Source: an uncultured Lachnospiraceae bacterium (GTDB lineage: Bacteria; Bacillota; Clostridia; Lachnospirales; Lachnospiraceae). From it: a stretch of 64,000 nucleotides of DNA. Shown piece by piece: positions 40,449-48,719 of this stretch; positions within the stretch are counted from its first letter, which is position 1, and each line of letters starts with the position of its first letter. Location of the stretch: the NCBI GenBank assembly GCA_946549035.1, contig CAMNQH010000003.1:1-64000 (forward strand). Direction: 5' to 3'. The notes under the pieces are model-generated. The model was given only the letters and a program-made list of their open reading frames with translations, did no database searches and was not told the origin of the DNA. The position numbers were made by a program, and so were the translations under genes.

Positions 40449-42272
40449 TTAGAGATGGTATCGTTCCATCCAGTAATCGATCTGCAGCAGATAGGCAATC
40501 ATCTGGGGGCCGGCCATCAGCTGGCCGTACCAGGGCCTGCCATAGTCCTTGGGACTGTCCAGAAAGGCTGTCACTTTCTGTTTATCTACGATTTCCAGAA
40601 GGGGAGAATGTTTTTGGTCTAATATCATGCGAAGACGTTCTCCTAACAGCGTTTCATACCCCGTATCGTAGGTTTTGGGATACGGGCTTTTTTTGCGGAA
40701 CAACACTTCTTTGGGGAGATATTCTTTGCCTGCTTCCACCAGAAGATTTTTTGGGACGCCGTTTTTGCATTTCATTTCCCAGGGGACGTTGTAGACGTAT
40801 TCCAGTATCCGGTAATCTGCATAAGGAACCCTGGCTTCTAGGCCGCAGTACATACTGGTGCGGTCCATGCGGTTCAGTAAGGTGGCCATAAACCAACGGA
40901 TATTCAGCCATGAAATTTCCCGGCGGCGGGCTTCCTTAGGAGCTTCTTTTGCGAGACGGGGCGTCTGGGCCAGAGAGGTGCAATATGCGTCTTTGGCGTA
41001 TTCTTCAATATGGTTCTCCCGAAGAAAATCTTCTCGCAGCAGGCAGGTACGGGCGTTCATATCCCAGCTCCAGGGAAAATGATCTTTTTGCCATAATTCT
41101 TCTTTGTGGAACCAGGGATAGCCGCCGAAAATCTCATCGGCGCACTCCCCGGTAAGGGTCACACGGGTGGTTTTTGCCACCTGAGAACAGAAGTACAGCA
41201 TGGAGGATTCCACATCCGCCATACAGGGAAGGTCCCGGGCAATCACGGCGTCCAAAAGACAGTCCGCCTGACGGCGGCTTTCGCATTCCAGGTAGGTATG
41301 GCTGCTGTCTATGTGAGAAACCATAAGATCTACAAAGGGCCGGTCCTGGGTGGGCTGAAAATCGTTGGGCTTGAAATTTTTTGTATTTCCCACAAAGTCG
41401 AAGGAGAAGGTTCTGAGATTTTCTCCTGTTTCCTTCAGCTTGCGGCTGCAGATAGCGGACACAAGGCTGCTGTCCAGTCCTCCGGATAAAAAGGTGCAGA
41501 TAGGAACGTCAGATACCATCTGGCGGCTTACGCTGTCGGTAACTAGATAAGATACGGTTTCTATGGTTTTTTGATAAGTATCTTCATGAGGACGGGCAAA
41601 GAGCTCCCAATAGCAGCAGTCTTTAAAGCCTCCAGGGGAGAGCAGGAGGAAATGCCCGGGAAGAACCTCCTTCATATTCGAAAATACGCCGTGGCCCGGG
41701 GTCCGGGCGGGACCAAGGCCCAGCACCTCCCCCCAGCTTTCTTCATTCAGCCTGGGACGGATCCCATAGGCGAATAAGGCTTTTGGCTCGGAGCCAAATA
41801 CGAAAGCATCCTCCGTTTTCTGGTAAAAGAGAGGCTTTACGCCCAAATGATCCCGGGCCAGCAGCAGGGTGTCCTTGCGGGAGTCATATAGTGCGATGGC
41901 AAATATGCCGTTGAGCCGCCGGATAAAATCACAGCCATAGGCCAGATAGCCGTTTAAAATGATTTCCGTATCGCAGCTGGTATCAAAAGGAAGGGAAGTA
42001 TCCGCCAGCATACGGCGAAGCTCCTGGCCGTTGTAAATCTCACCGTTATAAGAAATGGCGCATCCGTCCCGGCACATAGGCTGAGACCCGTGTATGGGAT
42101 CAATGATGGCCAGCCTGGTATGTGCCAGGCCGCAGTGGCGAAACAGCTGAAGGCCATTGTCGTTGGGGCCCCGGCGCAGCAAGCTGTCTTTCATTTTAGT
42201 GAGCTTGATGCTGTAAGCAGGGTCGTTGGTGTAATCAAATTGGGTTTGATAAAATCCGGCGATACCGCACAT
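40449..42272 (-). CDS. asnB: Asparagine synthase (glutamine-hydrolysing)
   Basis: A 607-residue class B asparagine synthetase. Cys2 after Met (MCGIAGFYQ) is the glutaminase nucleophile; RLAIIDP and SYNGEIYNGQELR follow. The synthetase half has CTFLSGGLDSSLVSAI (PP-loop) and TGECADEIFGGYPWF. It makes Asn from Asp, Gln and ATP. It lies 34 bases after dpaB on the same strand and so may be transcribed in the mother cell during sporulation. It converges with ilvA. Confidence 0.94.
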   Translation of the reverse strand: MCGIAGFYQTQFDYTNDPAYSIKLTKMKDSLLRRGPNDNGLQLFRHCGLAHTRLAIIDPIHGSQPMCRDGCAISYNGEIYNGQELRRMLADTSLPFDTSCDTEIILNGYLAYGCDFIRRLNGIFAIALYDSRKDTLLLARDHLGVKPLFYQKTEDAFVFGSEPKALFAYGIRPRLNEESWGEVLGLGPARTPGHGVFSNMKEVLPGHFLLLSPGGFKDCCYWELFARPHEDTYQKTIETVSYLVTDSVSRQMVSDVPICTFLSGGLDSSLVSAICSRKLKETGENLRTFSFDFVGNTKNFKPNDFQPTQDRPFVDLMVSHIDSSHTYLECESRRQADCLLDAVIARDLPCMADVESSMLYFCSQVAKTTRVTLTGECADEIFGGYPWFHKEELWQKDHFPWSWDMNARTCLLREDFLRENHIEEYAKDAYCTSLAQTPRLAKEAPKEARRREISWLNIRWFMATLLNRMDRTSMYCGLEARVPYADYRILEYVYNVPWEMKCKNGVPKNLLVEAGKEYLPKEVLFRKKSPYPKTYDTGYETLLGERLRMILDQKHSPLLEIVDKQKVTAFLDSPKDYGRPWYGQLMAGPQMIAYLLQIDYWMERYHL

Positions 42273-42306
42273 AATAAATCCTCCCTGGTGGTTTTAAATA
42301 ATTTTT

Positions 42307-42933
42307 TTATTGTCTGGCGTCGAAAGCCCCTGATTCTGGGGGACAATGGCTGACGATCACAGGCTGAATCTGACTGTAGGAAAGGGCCTTTCTGATGGTG
42401 TCCGGCAGAAGATCCACATGAGCTACCATGGAATTTGGCTTCGCCTGGTAATTGTCCTGTCCGAAAGGCACGAAATAAATATTTTTTGTATTTAAAAGGA
42501 TACCGATGTTTTTCAGATTCATGCCCAGGGCGTCGTTGGTGGATAAGGAGATGACAAGAGGCTTGTTATTTCTCAAATGGGATTTGGCTGCCATCAATAC
42601 CGGGGTGTCTGAGATGCCGTTGGCAAGCTTGGATAAGGTGTTCCCGGTACAGGGGGCGATTACTAAAATGTCCAGCATGGATTTGGGACCGATGGGTTCC
42701 GCGCCTGGAATCGTAAGAATTGGATCCCGCCCGGTCACTTCTTTGGCCTTTGCCAGGAATTCGCTGCTGTCGCCGAATCGGGAATCAATTTCGGCGGCAT
42801 GGTTGGAAAAAATAGGATATAAATCGGCGCCTGTTTCGGCAAGGGCTTTTATGGCTTCAAATATTTTGGCATAGGTGCAGAAGGAACCGGTAAACGCGAT
42901 TCCGATTTTTATTCCGTTAAAATCATAATCCAT
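42307..42933 (-). CDS. dpaB: Dipicolinate synthase subunit B
   Basis: A 208-residue flavoprotein-like subunit of dipicolinate synthase (SpoVFB). The N-terminal GIKIGIAFTGSFCTYAKIFEAI and the middle DILVIAPCTGNTLSKLANGISDTPVLMAAKSHLRN are the phosphopantothenoylcysteine-decarboxylase-like flavin fold. With DpaA it makes dipicolinic acid, which fills the spore core with calcium. Its start overlaps the dpaA stop by 11 bases. Confidence 0.93.
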   Translation of the reverse strand: MDYDFNGIKIGIAFTGSFCTYAKIFEAIKALAETGADLYPIFSNHAAEIDSRFGDSSEFLAKAKEVTGRDPILTIPGAEPIGPKSMLDILVIAPCTGNTLSKLANGISDTPVLMAAKSHLRNNKPLVISLSTNDALGMNLKNIGILLNTKNIYFVPFGQDNYQAKPNSMVAHVDLLPDTIRKALSYSQIQPVIVSHCPPESGAFDARQ

Positions 42934-43798
42934 ATGACAACATCCTTTCTGAAATAGCGGCTCCCAGAGCCTCTCCCGCCGTTTGAGGCATTACACGCCC
43001 CGGGATACCGGGACAGCGAAAGAGCCGAAGATTTTTTTGGGCGGCGGTTTCTTCGCGGAATCCGTAGGGAGCGGACGCGATATCAAAAAGGATGCAGTCT
43101 GGAGATAGAAGTGAAAGCGCATCGTCATTCAGGACAGGGCCGCATACGGTGTTGACGATCAGATCAAGCTTTGGAAGATATCCTAATAATTCCCCGGGAG
43201 TTACAGGCGTATGTCCTTGGGATTTCCCCAGGGCAAGGATTTCTTCCTTGCAGTCGTAGACATAAATGTTCATAGAAAAGCCTGTAAGCAGTTTTTCAAT
43301 TTCCTGGGCGCAGCGTCCGTAACCAAGAAATAACAAACTGCGGTTTTTCAGGGAGAAGGGAGTATTTGCAATCAGATAGGACAGAAAGCCTTCTCCGGTC
43401 AAAGCTGCATTTTTACGGATAAATCCTTCTTCTTTCATCAGATCCCACACCGGGATTTGAGCGGCGGCGCAGGAAGCGACAAACTCTTTTTGAAATCCGC
43501 CTCCCACCAGAATCTGTCCTGGCCGCAGTGCATCTATCAGATCATGAAAGAAAAGGGGGTCCTTCCCGCCGGCGTTTAGATGGACGCCGTCTTTGGAGAA
43601 TGGCACAGGCCCCAGCACCAGCCTGGCCTGAGATAGGGCATAGGGAAGCTGGCGGGAGATGGGAATCCCATCTCCATGGGAAAAAGGAAAAGGCACGGTG
43701 CCGAAACAAATCACATCATGCCCCAGGTTATGCATATATTCAGCCAGATAGCACTGGCGGAGATCTCCTCCTAATATCGTCATGGAAGTTAAAAACAT
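42923..43798 (-). CDS. dpaA: Dipicolinate synthase subunit A
   Basis: A 291-residue NAD(P)-binding subunit of dipicolinate synthase (SpoVFA). MTILGGDLRQCYLAEYMHNLGHDV starts the fold and LLFLGYGRCAQEIEKLLTGF is the second Rossmann motif. It reduces the precursor from the lysine pathway to dipicolinate together with DpaB. ATG 43798 is preferred (GGAGCAG 7 bases before); a TTG at 43813 is in frame. A sigma-K-like promoter lies upstream. The gene shows that the organism can make spores. Confidence 0.92.
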   Translation of the reverse strand: MFLTSMTILGGDLRQCYLAEYMHNLGHDVICFGTVPFPFSHGDGIPISRQLPYALSQARLVLGPVPFSKDGVHLNAGGKDPLFFHDLIDALRPGQILVGGGFQKEFVASCAAAQIPVWDLMKEEGFIRKNAALTGEGFLSYLIANTPFSLKNRSLLFLGYGRCAQEIEKLLTGFSMNIYVYDCKEEILALGKSQGHTPVTPGELLGYLPKLDLIVNTVCGPVLNDDALSLLSPDCILFDIASAPYGFREETAAQKNLRLFRCPGIPGRVMPQTAGEALGAAISERMLSYGL

Positions 43799-43832
43799 TG
43801 CTGTCTGCTCCAAAAGGATTTTGCATTCCTGA

Positions 43833-43861
43833 TATCATATGCACCAGGTTCTGAAAATGTG
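43833..43861 (-). promoter_or_regulatory. Sigma-K-like promoter of dpaAB-asnB
   Basis: On the minus strand, CACA (43861-43858) and CATATGATA (43841-43833) with a 16-base spacer match the sigma-K pattern AC then CATAnnnTA. The dpa operon is sigma-K-dependent in Bacillus. Confidence 0.55.
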
Positions 43862-43891
43862 CATACAACATCCAATTCCTGGAAAAAACGG

Positions 43892-43920
43892 TTGACACGC
43901 CGTAAACTCTGGGAGAAAAT
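43892..43920 (+). promoter_or_regulatory. Possible sigma-A promoter of the acyltransferase cluster
   Basis: Perfect TTGACA at 43892-43897 with a 17-base spacer to a poor GAAAAT at 43915-43920, 35 bases before the start codon. Confidence 0.4.
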
Positions 43921-43954
43921 AAGATAGGAAACATAAAAACCAGAGGAATCAAAC

Positions 43955-45241
43955 ATGGGAAAACGAGAAAGTGAAATCAAATGGGATAAGCTGGACAATA
44001 CGGCTCACTTATTTCCGGTGATTGCCGGGGAGAGCATGAGCAATGTGTACCGCATTTCCGTGACTTTAAATGAAAAGATTTTGCCTGGATACCTTCAGGA
44101 GGCCCTGGATAAAGTGCTGCCCTGGTTTGAGGTATTTAAGGTACGGCTTCGAAAGGGCGTTTTTTGGTATTACTTTGAGGATAATAAGAAGCCTGCGCCC
44201 AGAGTGGAGGAGGAGCGTACGTATCCCAATCAGTTTATTGCCCCCAACAAGAACAATAATTATTTGTTTCGGGTCAGCTACTATCAGTGCCGGATTAATT
44301 TGGAGGTATTTCATGTGCTTACCGACGGCATGGGAGGCATTAATTTTTTACGGGAGCTGACGTATCAATATCTGAGAATTGCCCACCCCCAGCTTCTTAC
44401 AGAGGTGGAGGACGCGCTGTGCAGCGATACGTCCCTGAATAAGGAAGACAGTTTTGTAAAGAATTATAAGAAGAGCCATGCCAAAAGCTATAAAACCAAG
44501 CGGGCCTATTTGATTAAGGGAGAAAAATTAAAGCCCTTAGAGCTGGGAATCGTCCACGGATATCTCCCGGTGGGACAGCTAAAGGCGGCAGCGAAAAAGC
44601 ACGGCCTGTCCATCAATGAATATCTGGTGGCGGTATTTATGTTCAGCGTGTATCAAGAGTGTCTCCACGGAGCGGCTTTTCGCCGTCCCATCAGCGTGGC
44701 GGTGCCGGTGAATTTGCGGCCCTATTACCATTCCATTACCACCAAGAATTTTTTTGTGATGGTGTCGGCGGTATTTGAACCGGTGAAGGAACACTATACA
44801 TTTGAAGAGATTGCAGCCATTACGGCGGAGAGCTTAAGAAACCAGATTAATCCCGAGAGCCTGGAACATATTTTTGCTTACAATGTGTCCAACGAAAAAA
44901 ATCTGATGCTGCGGGCCGTGCCCTTGTTTCTGAAAAATATTGTGATCAAGTGGGTATACCGTACGTCGGCTCTGGCCAATACTTCTACTATTACCAATAT
45001 CGGATCCATTGGCATCCGGGAAGAATACCGGCCTTATATCAAAGGCTTCCATGCATTTTTGTCCATGTCCAAAGGACAGAGTATCAAAGGGTGTATCTGC
45101 TCTTACGAGGACACTTTAGTGTTTACCTTTAGCTCTACCTTGACGGATGTTTCCGTGCAGCGGGGATTTTTTCGAAAGCTGGCGGAAGAGGGCGTAGAGG
45201 TAGCCATTGAAACGAATGGAGTATATGATGAAACGATGTAA
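43955..45241 (+). CDS. Condensation-like CoA-dependent acyltransferase (HxxxDG)
   Basis: A 428-residue protein of the CoA-dependent acyltransferase / condensation-domain fold, as in alcohol acetyltransferases and wax-ester synthases. FHVLTDGMGGINFL carries the catalytic HxxxDG. A second-half motif is ISVAVPVNLRPYYHS followed by TKNFFVMVS. Likely substrates are an acyl-CoA and an alcohol or amine; the sequence does not say which. ATG 43955 has weak ribosome pairing. The next gene overlaps the 3' end by 14 bases, so the trio (acyltransferase, DUF6320 membrane protein, alpha/beta hydrolase) is one operon. Confidence 0.78.
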   Translation: MGKRESEIKWDKLDNTAHLFPVIAGESMSNVYRISVTLNEKILPGYLQEALDKVLPWFEVFKVRLRKGVFWYYFEDNKKPAPRVEEERTYPNQFIAPNKNNNYLFRVSYYQCRINLEVFHVLTDGMGGINFLRELTYQYLRIAHPQLLTEVEDALCSDTSLNKEDSFVKNYKKSHAKSYKTKRAYLIKGEKLKPLELGIVHGYLPVGQLKAAAKKHGLSINEYLVAVFMFSVYQECLHGAAFRRPISVAVPVNLRPYYHSITTKNFFVMVSAVFEPVKEHYTFEEIAAITAESLRNQINPESLEHIFAYNVSNEKNLMLRAVPLFLKNIVIKWVYRTSALANTSTITNIGSIGIREEYRPYIKGFHAFLSMSKGQSIKGCICSYEDTLVFTFSSTLTDVSVQRGFFRKLAEEGVEVAIETNGVYDETM

Positions 45242-45899
45242 AACATGTCAGGTGACCATTCTGGATTCCACCGCCGTGTGCCCTCTTTGCCATAGTGTAT
45301 TGGAGACAGGAGAGGCAAACAAGGAACGGCCGGGAATGTATCCGGATGTAAAAGATGCGGCCAGAAGGCTGAATTTTGTAGTAAAGCTGTACACGTTTCT
45401 GGCGATTGTAATAGAAGCCGGGCTGATTGCCCTGAATTATGCCTTTTATTCCGGCTTGTGGTGGTCGGCCATCAGCGGTGTGGCAATCCTTTACTTTTAT
45501 ATGACTCTGCGCTATTCCATTCAGAAAAACAGTGGTTATCTGCGGATTATTTTAACTCAGGTGTTTGCGGCGGTAATACTTGCCGTCGCGGTGGATGTAA
45601 TTGTGGGATACCGGGGGTGGTCCGTGAACTATGTGGCTCCAGGAGCGATTCTTTTGATGGATTTGGCGGTGCTGATTTTGATGCTGGTCAATGCGGCTAA
45701 CTGGCAGAGCTATATTCTGCTGCAGCTTATGACCGTGCTTTTAAGCGGCGTTATGTTGATTTTATGGAAGGTTGGAGTGGTCGCTCATCCGGTGGTGGCG
45801 GTGGTGGCGTCGGCGTCGTCGGCGGTGATGTTTGTGGGAACTATTATTTTTGGAGACCGCAGGGCCAAAAATGAATTGAAACGAAGGTTCCATGTATAA
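45228..45899 (+). CDS. DUF6320 membrane protein with zinc-ribbon N terminus
   Basis: A 223-residue membrane protein. The N terminus is a short zinc ribbon (CKTCQ then CPLCH). About six hydrophobic segments follow, in pairs, from LYTFLAIVIEAGLIALNYAF to VMFVGTIIFGD. A basic tail RRAKNELKRRFHV ends it. It fits DUF6320, whose function is unknown. ATG 45228 or 45225 are both possible; GGAG lies at 45217-45220. It overlaps the acyltransferase and abuts the hydrolase. Confidence 0.75.
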   Translation: MKRCKTCQVTILDSTAVCPLCHSVLETGEANKERPGMYPDVKDAARRLNFVVKLYTFLAIVIEAGLIALNYAFYSGLWWSAISGVAILYFYMTLRYSIQKNSGYLRIILTQVFAAVILAVAVDVIVGYRGWSVNYVAPGAILLMDLAVLILMLVNAANWQSYILLQLMTVLLSGVMLILWKVGVVAHPVVAVVASASSAVMFVGTIIFGDRRAKNELKRRFHV

Positions 45900-45912
45900 T
45901 GAGGAAGTACAG

Positions 45913-48540
45913 ATGAAAAAGAAAGTAACCGGAAGACGAAAAAAAGAATTAGAGAGCAGTATTCGAGGCTATGTTCTGCGTCAAATGATTGCCCATGTGA
46001 CCTCCGACCATATCATCGGGAAGAAGATAAAATCAGGGGAAATCCGCAAGAACCTGGTGGAGCCCAAATGGAAATGCCCTAAGCTCTTTACCATGGAAGA
46101 AATTAAGATGCCCCAATTTACCATGGAGCTGTTATCTCCAAAAGAAGGAGCAAGGGAAGATTATATCCTGCTGCAGCTGCATGGAGGCGGTTATATCGGA
46201 GGGATGCGCAATGCTTACCGCACCTTTGCCTGCCTTTACAGCGAGCTGGGAAAAGGGATGAAGGTGCTTACTATTGATTACCGTGTGGCGCCGGAGAATC
46301 CCTATCCGGCAGCCTTAGAAGACGCTCTGGCGGCTTACGACTGGCTGAGGGACGCAGGATGGGACGAGGGGCAGATTCTTGTAGCGGGAGATTCTGCGGG
46401 AGGCGGCCTGGCTTTGGCCTTGTGTATGTATCTAAAGGATCATAAAAGAAAGCTTCCCAGAGGCATTATCGCCATGTCTCCCTGGACAGATTTGACAGCC
46501 GGCGGCCCATCCTATGAGGAAAATTATGAGAAGGATCCTCTGTTTGGCAATACCAGGGACAGCTTGATCTACAATAAGGATTATATTGGGGAGCATGACC
46601 CCAAAAATCCTTATATCTCTCCGTTATTTGGAGATTTTACTGGGTTTCCTCCCATGCTTTTGCAGGTGGGTTCTATAGAGATGCTCTTAAGCGATTCCGT
46701 GTCGGTGGCCGAGAAGGCTAAGGCGGCGGGCGTGAAGGTAAAGCTGACCGTCTATGAGGGAATGTTTCATATTTTCCAAATGGCGTTAAAGCTTTTGCCG
46801 GAATCCCGGGCGGCCTGGGTGGAAATCGAACGTTTTTTAAAATTTATATGTAGAAAGGAACATAAATCAATGAAATTTTCAGAGATGCCTTATGAAAGGC
46901 TGGACATTGAGGATGCAAAAAAGCGGTATCAGGAGTTGACGACGCGTCTGAAAGAGGCGAAAAGCGGTGAGGAGCAATGGGCTGTTCATCAGGATTATTA
47001 CAAATTGATGGATGAGATCGAGACCTATGAGAATATAGCCTCAATACGTCATGATATTGATACCACGGATGAATTTTATGAGAAAGAACAAGAATATTAC
47101 GATGAAGTCCTTCCTATTTTGGATCAATATCGGGTAGAATATCAAAAGGAGCTGTTTGCATCTCCGTACAGGGAGTATTTAGAACAACAGATCGGGCCCG
47201 TGGCTTTTAAGAATATGGAGCTGTCGTTTAAAGCCTTTGACGAATCACTGGTTCCTTTGATGCAGGAAGAGAACGCCTTAACCACCCGGTATGGGAAGGT
47301 AATTGCCACTGCGAAGATTCCCTTTGAAGGAGAGGTATACAATCTTTCCCTGATGCGGAAATTTTTAACAGACAGCGACCGCAGTGTAAGACGCAGGGCC
47401 TGGAAAGCAGTCAGCGACTATTTCCTAAGTGTAACGGAGGAGCTGGATGAGATTTATGACAAGCTGGTGAAGAACCGGACGCAGCAGGCCAAGATGCTGG
47501 GATATGAAAATTTTGTGGAGTTGGGTTATTACCGCATGAACCGCAACAGCTATGGAAGAGAAGAGGTGGAGTACTTCCGCAAACAAGTAAAGGAATATTT
47601 TGTTCCTTTCGCCAGCAGGATTCATGAACGCAGAAGAGCCAGGATTGGAGTGGAAAAACTGTCTTATGTAGATCAGGATGTGTATTTTAAAGGAGGCAAT
47701 CCGGATCCTGTGGGAACGCCGGAGGAAATTATGGCGGCGGGCCAGAAGATGTATGGGGAGCTATCTCCCGAGACGAAGGAATTTTTTGACTTTATGCAGG
47801 AAAATCAGCTTTTTGATGTGTTAGGCAGAAAAACCAAGCGTCAGGGCGGTTATATGACCTATATTCCGCTTTTTGAATCTCCCTTTATTTTTGCGAATTT
47901 CAATGGGACAAGCTCCGATGTGGATGTGATTACCCATGAATGCGGCCATGCATTTCAAGGGTATGTGGTACGGAAAGAAAAAGTGCGGGAGCACCGTGAT
48001 ATTACCATGGAGACGGCGGAGATTCATTCCATGTCCATGGAATACTTTACTTATGGCTGGATGAAGGAGTTCTTTGGGGAGCGGATGGGAGATTATCTGG
48101 CGATGCACCTGGAGGATTCCGCAGCCTTCTTACCCTACGGGTGTATGGTGGACGAATTCCAGCACATTGTATATGAGAATCCGGATATGACCCCGGCCCA
48201 GCGGAAAGAAGCCTGGATAGAATTGGAGCATGTATACCGTCCATATCTGGACTATGAGGAGGATCCCTTCTTTGGAGCCGGAGGATGGTGGCAGAAGCAG
48301 TCTCATATTTTCCAGTGTCCTTTCTATTATATTGATTATTGTCTTGCTTCTATCTGCGCCATGCAGTATAAGAAAATGATGGATGAAGACTTTGAAAAAG
48401 CCTGGGAAAGCTATCTGAAGCTGTGCCGGCTATCCGCCCAAAAATTCTACGTGCCTATGCTTCAGGAGGTAGGGCTTAACAGTCCCTTTGCAGAGGGCTG
48501 TGTGAAGGACATTGTGGAGCACTTTGAAAAACAGTTGTAA
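45913..48540 (+). CDS. Alpha/beta hydrolase read in frame into M3 oligoendopeptidase F
   Basis: An open frame of 875 residues that joins two proteins usually separate. Residues 1-315 are a hormone-sensitive-lipase-type esterase: LHGGGYIGG (oxyanion hole) and VAGDSAGGGLALAL (nucleophile Ser). From Met320 (ATG 46870), MKFSEMPYERLD starts a full-length 556-residue M3 peptidase with HECGH in VITHECGHAFQGY. The join runs through a T6 tract at 46833-46838; one T fewer gives an immediate TAA and one more gives TAG at 46851. The peptidase keeps its own ribosome site, so the fusion may be an indel, a sequencing error or real. The start at 45913 follows GAGGAA. Confidence 0.8.
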   Translation: MKKKVTGRRKKELESSIRGYVLRQMIAHVTSDHIIGKKIKSGEIRKNLVEPKWKCPKLFTMEEIKMPQFTMELLSPKEGAREDYILLQLHGGGYIGGMRNAYRTFACLYSELGKGMKVLTIDYRVAPENPYPAALEDALAAYDWLRDAGWDEGQILVAGDSAGGGLALALCMYLKDHKRKLPRGIIAMSPWTDLTAGGPSYEENYEKDPLFGNTRDSLIYNKDYIGEHDPKNPYISPLFGDFTGFPPMLLQVGSIEMLLSDSVSVAEKAKAAGVKVKLTVYEGMFHIFQMALKLLPESRAAWVEIERFLKFICRKEHKSMKFSEMPYERLDIEDAKKRYQELTTRLKEAKSGEEQWAVHQDYYKLMDEIETYENIASIRHDIDTTDEFYEKEQEYYDEVLPILDQYRVEYQKELFASPYREYLEQQIGPVAFKNMELSFKAFDESLVPLMQEENALTTRYGKVIATAKIPFEGEVYNLSLMRKFLTDSDRSVRRRAWKAVSDYFLSVTEELDEIYDKLVKNRTQQAKMLGYENFVELGYYRMNRNSYGREEVEYFRKQVKEYFVPFASRIHERRRARIGVEKLSYVDQDVYFKGGNPDPVGTPEEIMAAGQKMYGELSPETKEFFDFMQENQLFDVLGRKTKRQGGYMTYIPLFESPFIFANFNGTSSDVDVITHECGHAFQGYVVRKEKVREHRDITMETAEIHSMSMEYFTYGWMKEFFGERMGDYLAMHLEDSAAFLPYGCMVDEFQHIVYENPDMTPAQRKEAWIELEHVYRPYLDYEEDPFFGAGGWWQKQSHIFQCPFYYIDYCLASICAMQYKKMMDEDFEKAWESYLKLCRLSAQKFYVPMLQEVGLNSPFAEGCVKDIVEHFEKQL
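46853..46872 (+). promoter_or_regulatory. Internal ribosome site and start of the M3 peptidase
   Basis: GAAAGGA at 46853-46859, 10 bases before ATG 46870, which would give a stand-alone 556-residue PepF-type peptidase inside the fused frame. Confidence 0.6.
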
Positions 48541-48632
48541 TGTTGGAACATGGCTTTTTTCATAACGCTGGAAAAAAAGGCAGGATTTAGATATTGTAAC
48601 GTGGTAAAGCTTTAAATGACTGATAATAATTC

Positions 48633-48661
48633 TTGCCTTTCTACCAGTGTTGTGTTATAAT
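48633..48661 (+). promoter_or_regulatory. Sigma-A promoter of the opp operon
   Basis: TTGCCT at 48633-48638, a 17-base spacer and a perfect TATAAT at 48656-48661. Confidence 0.7.
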
Positions 48662-48719
48662 AACGTCGTATTTTATTGTTTGTATGTATTATGTACAAGA
48701 AAAGGAGGATTTATTTTTT

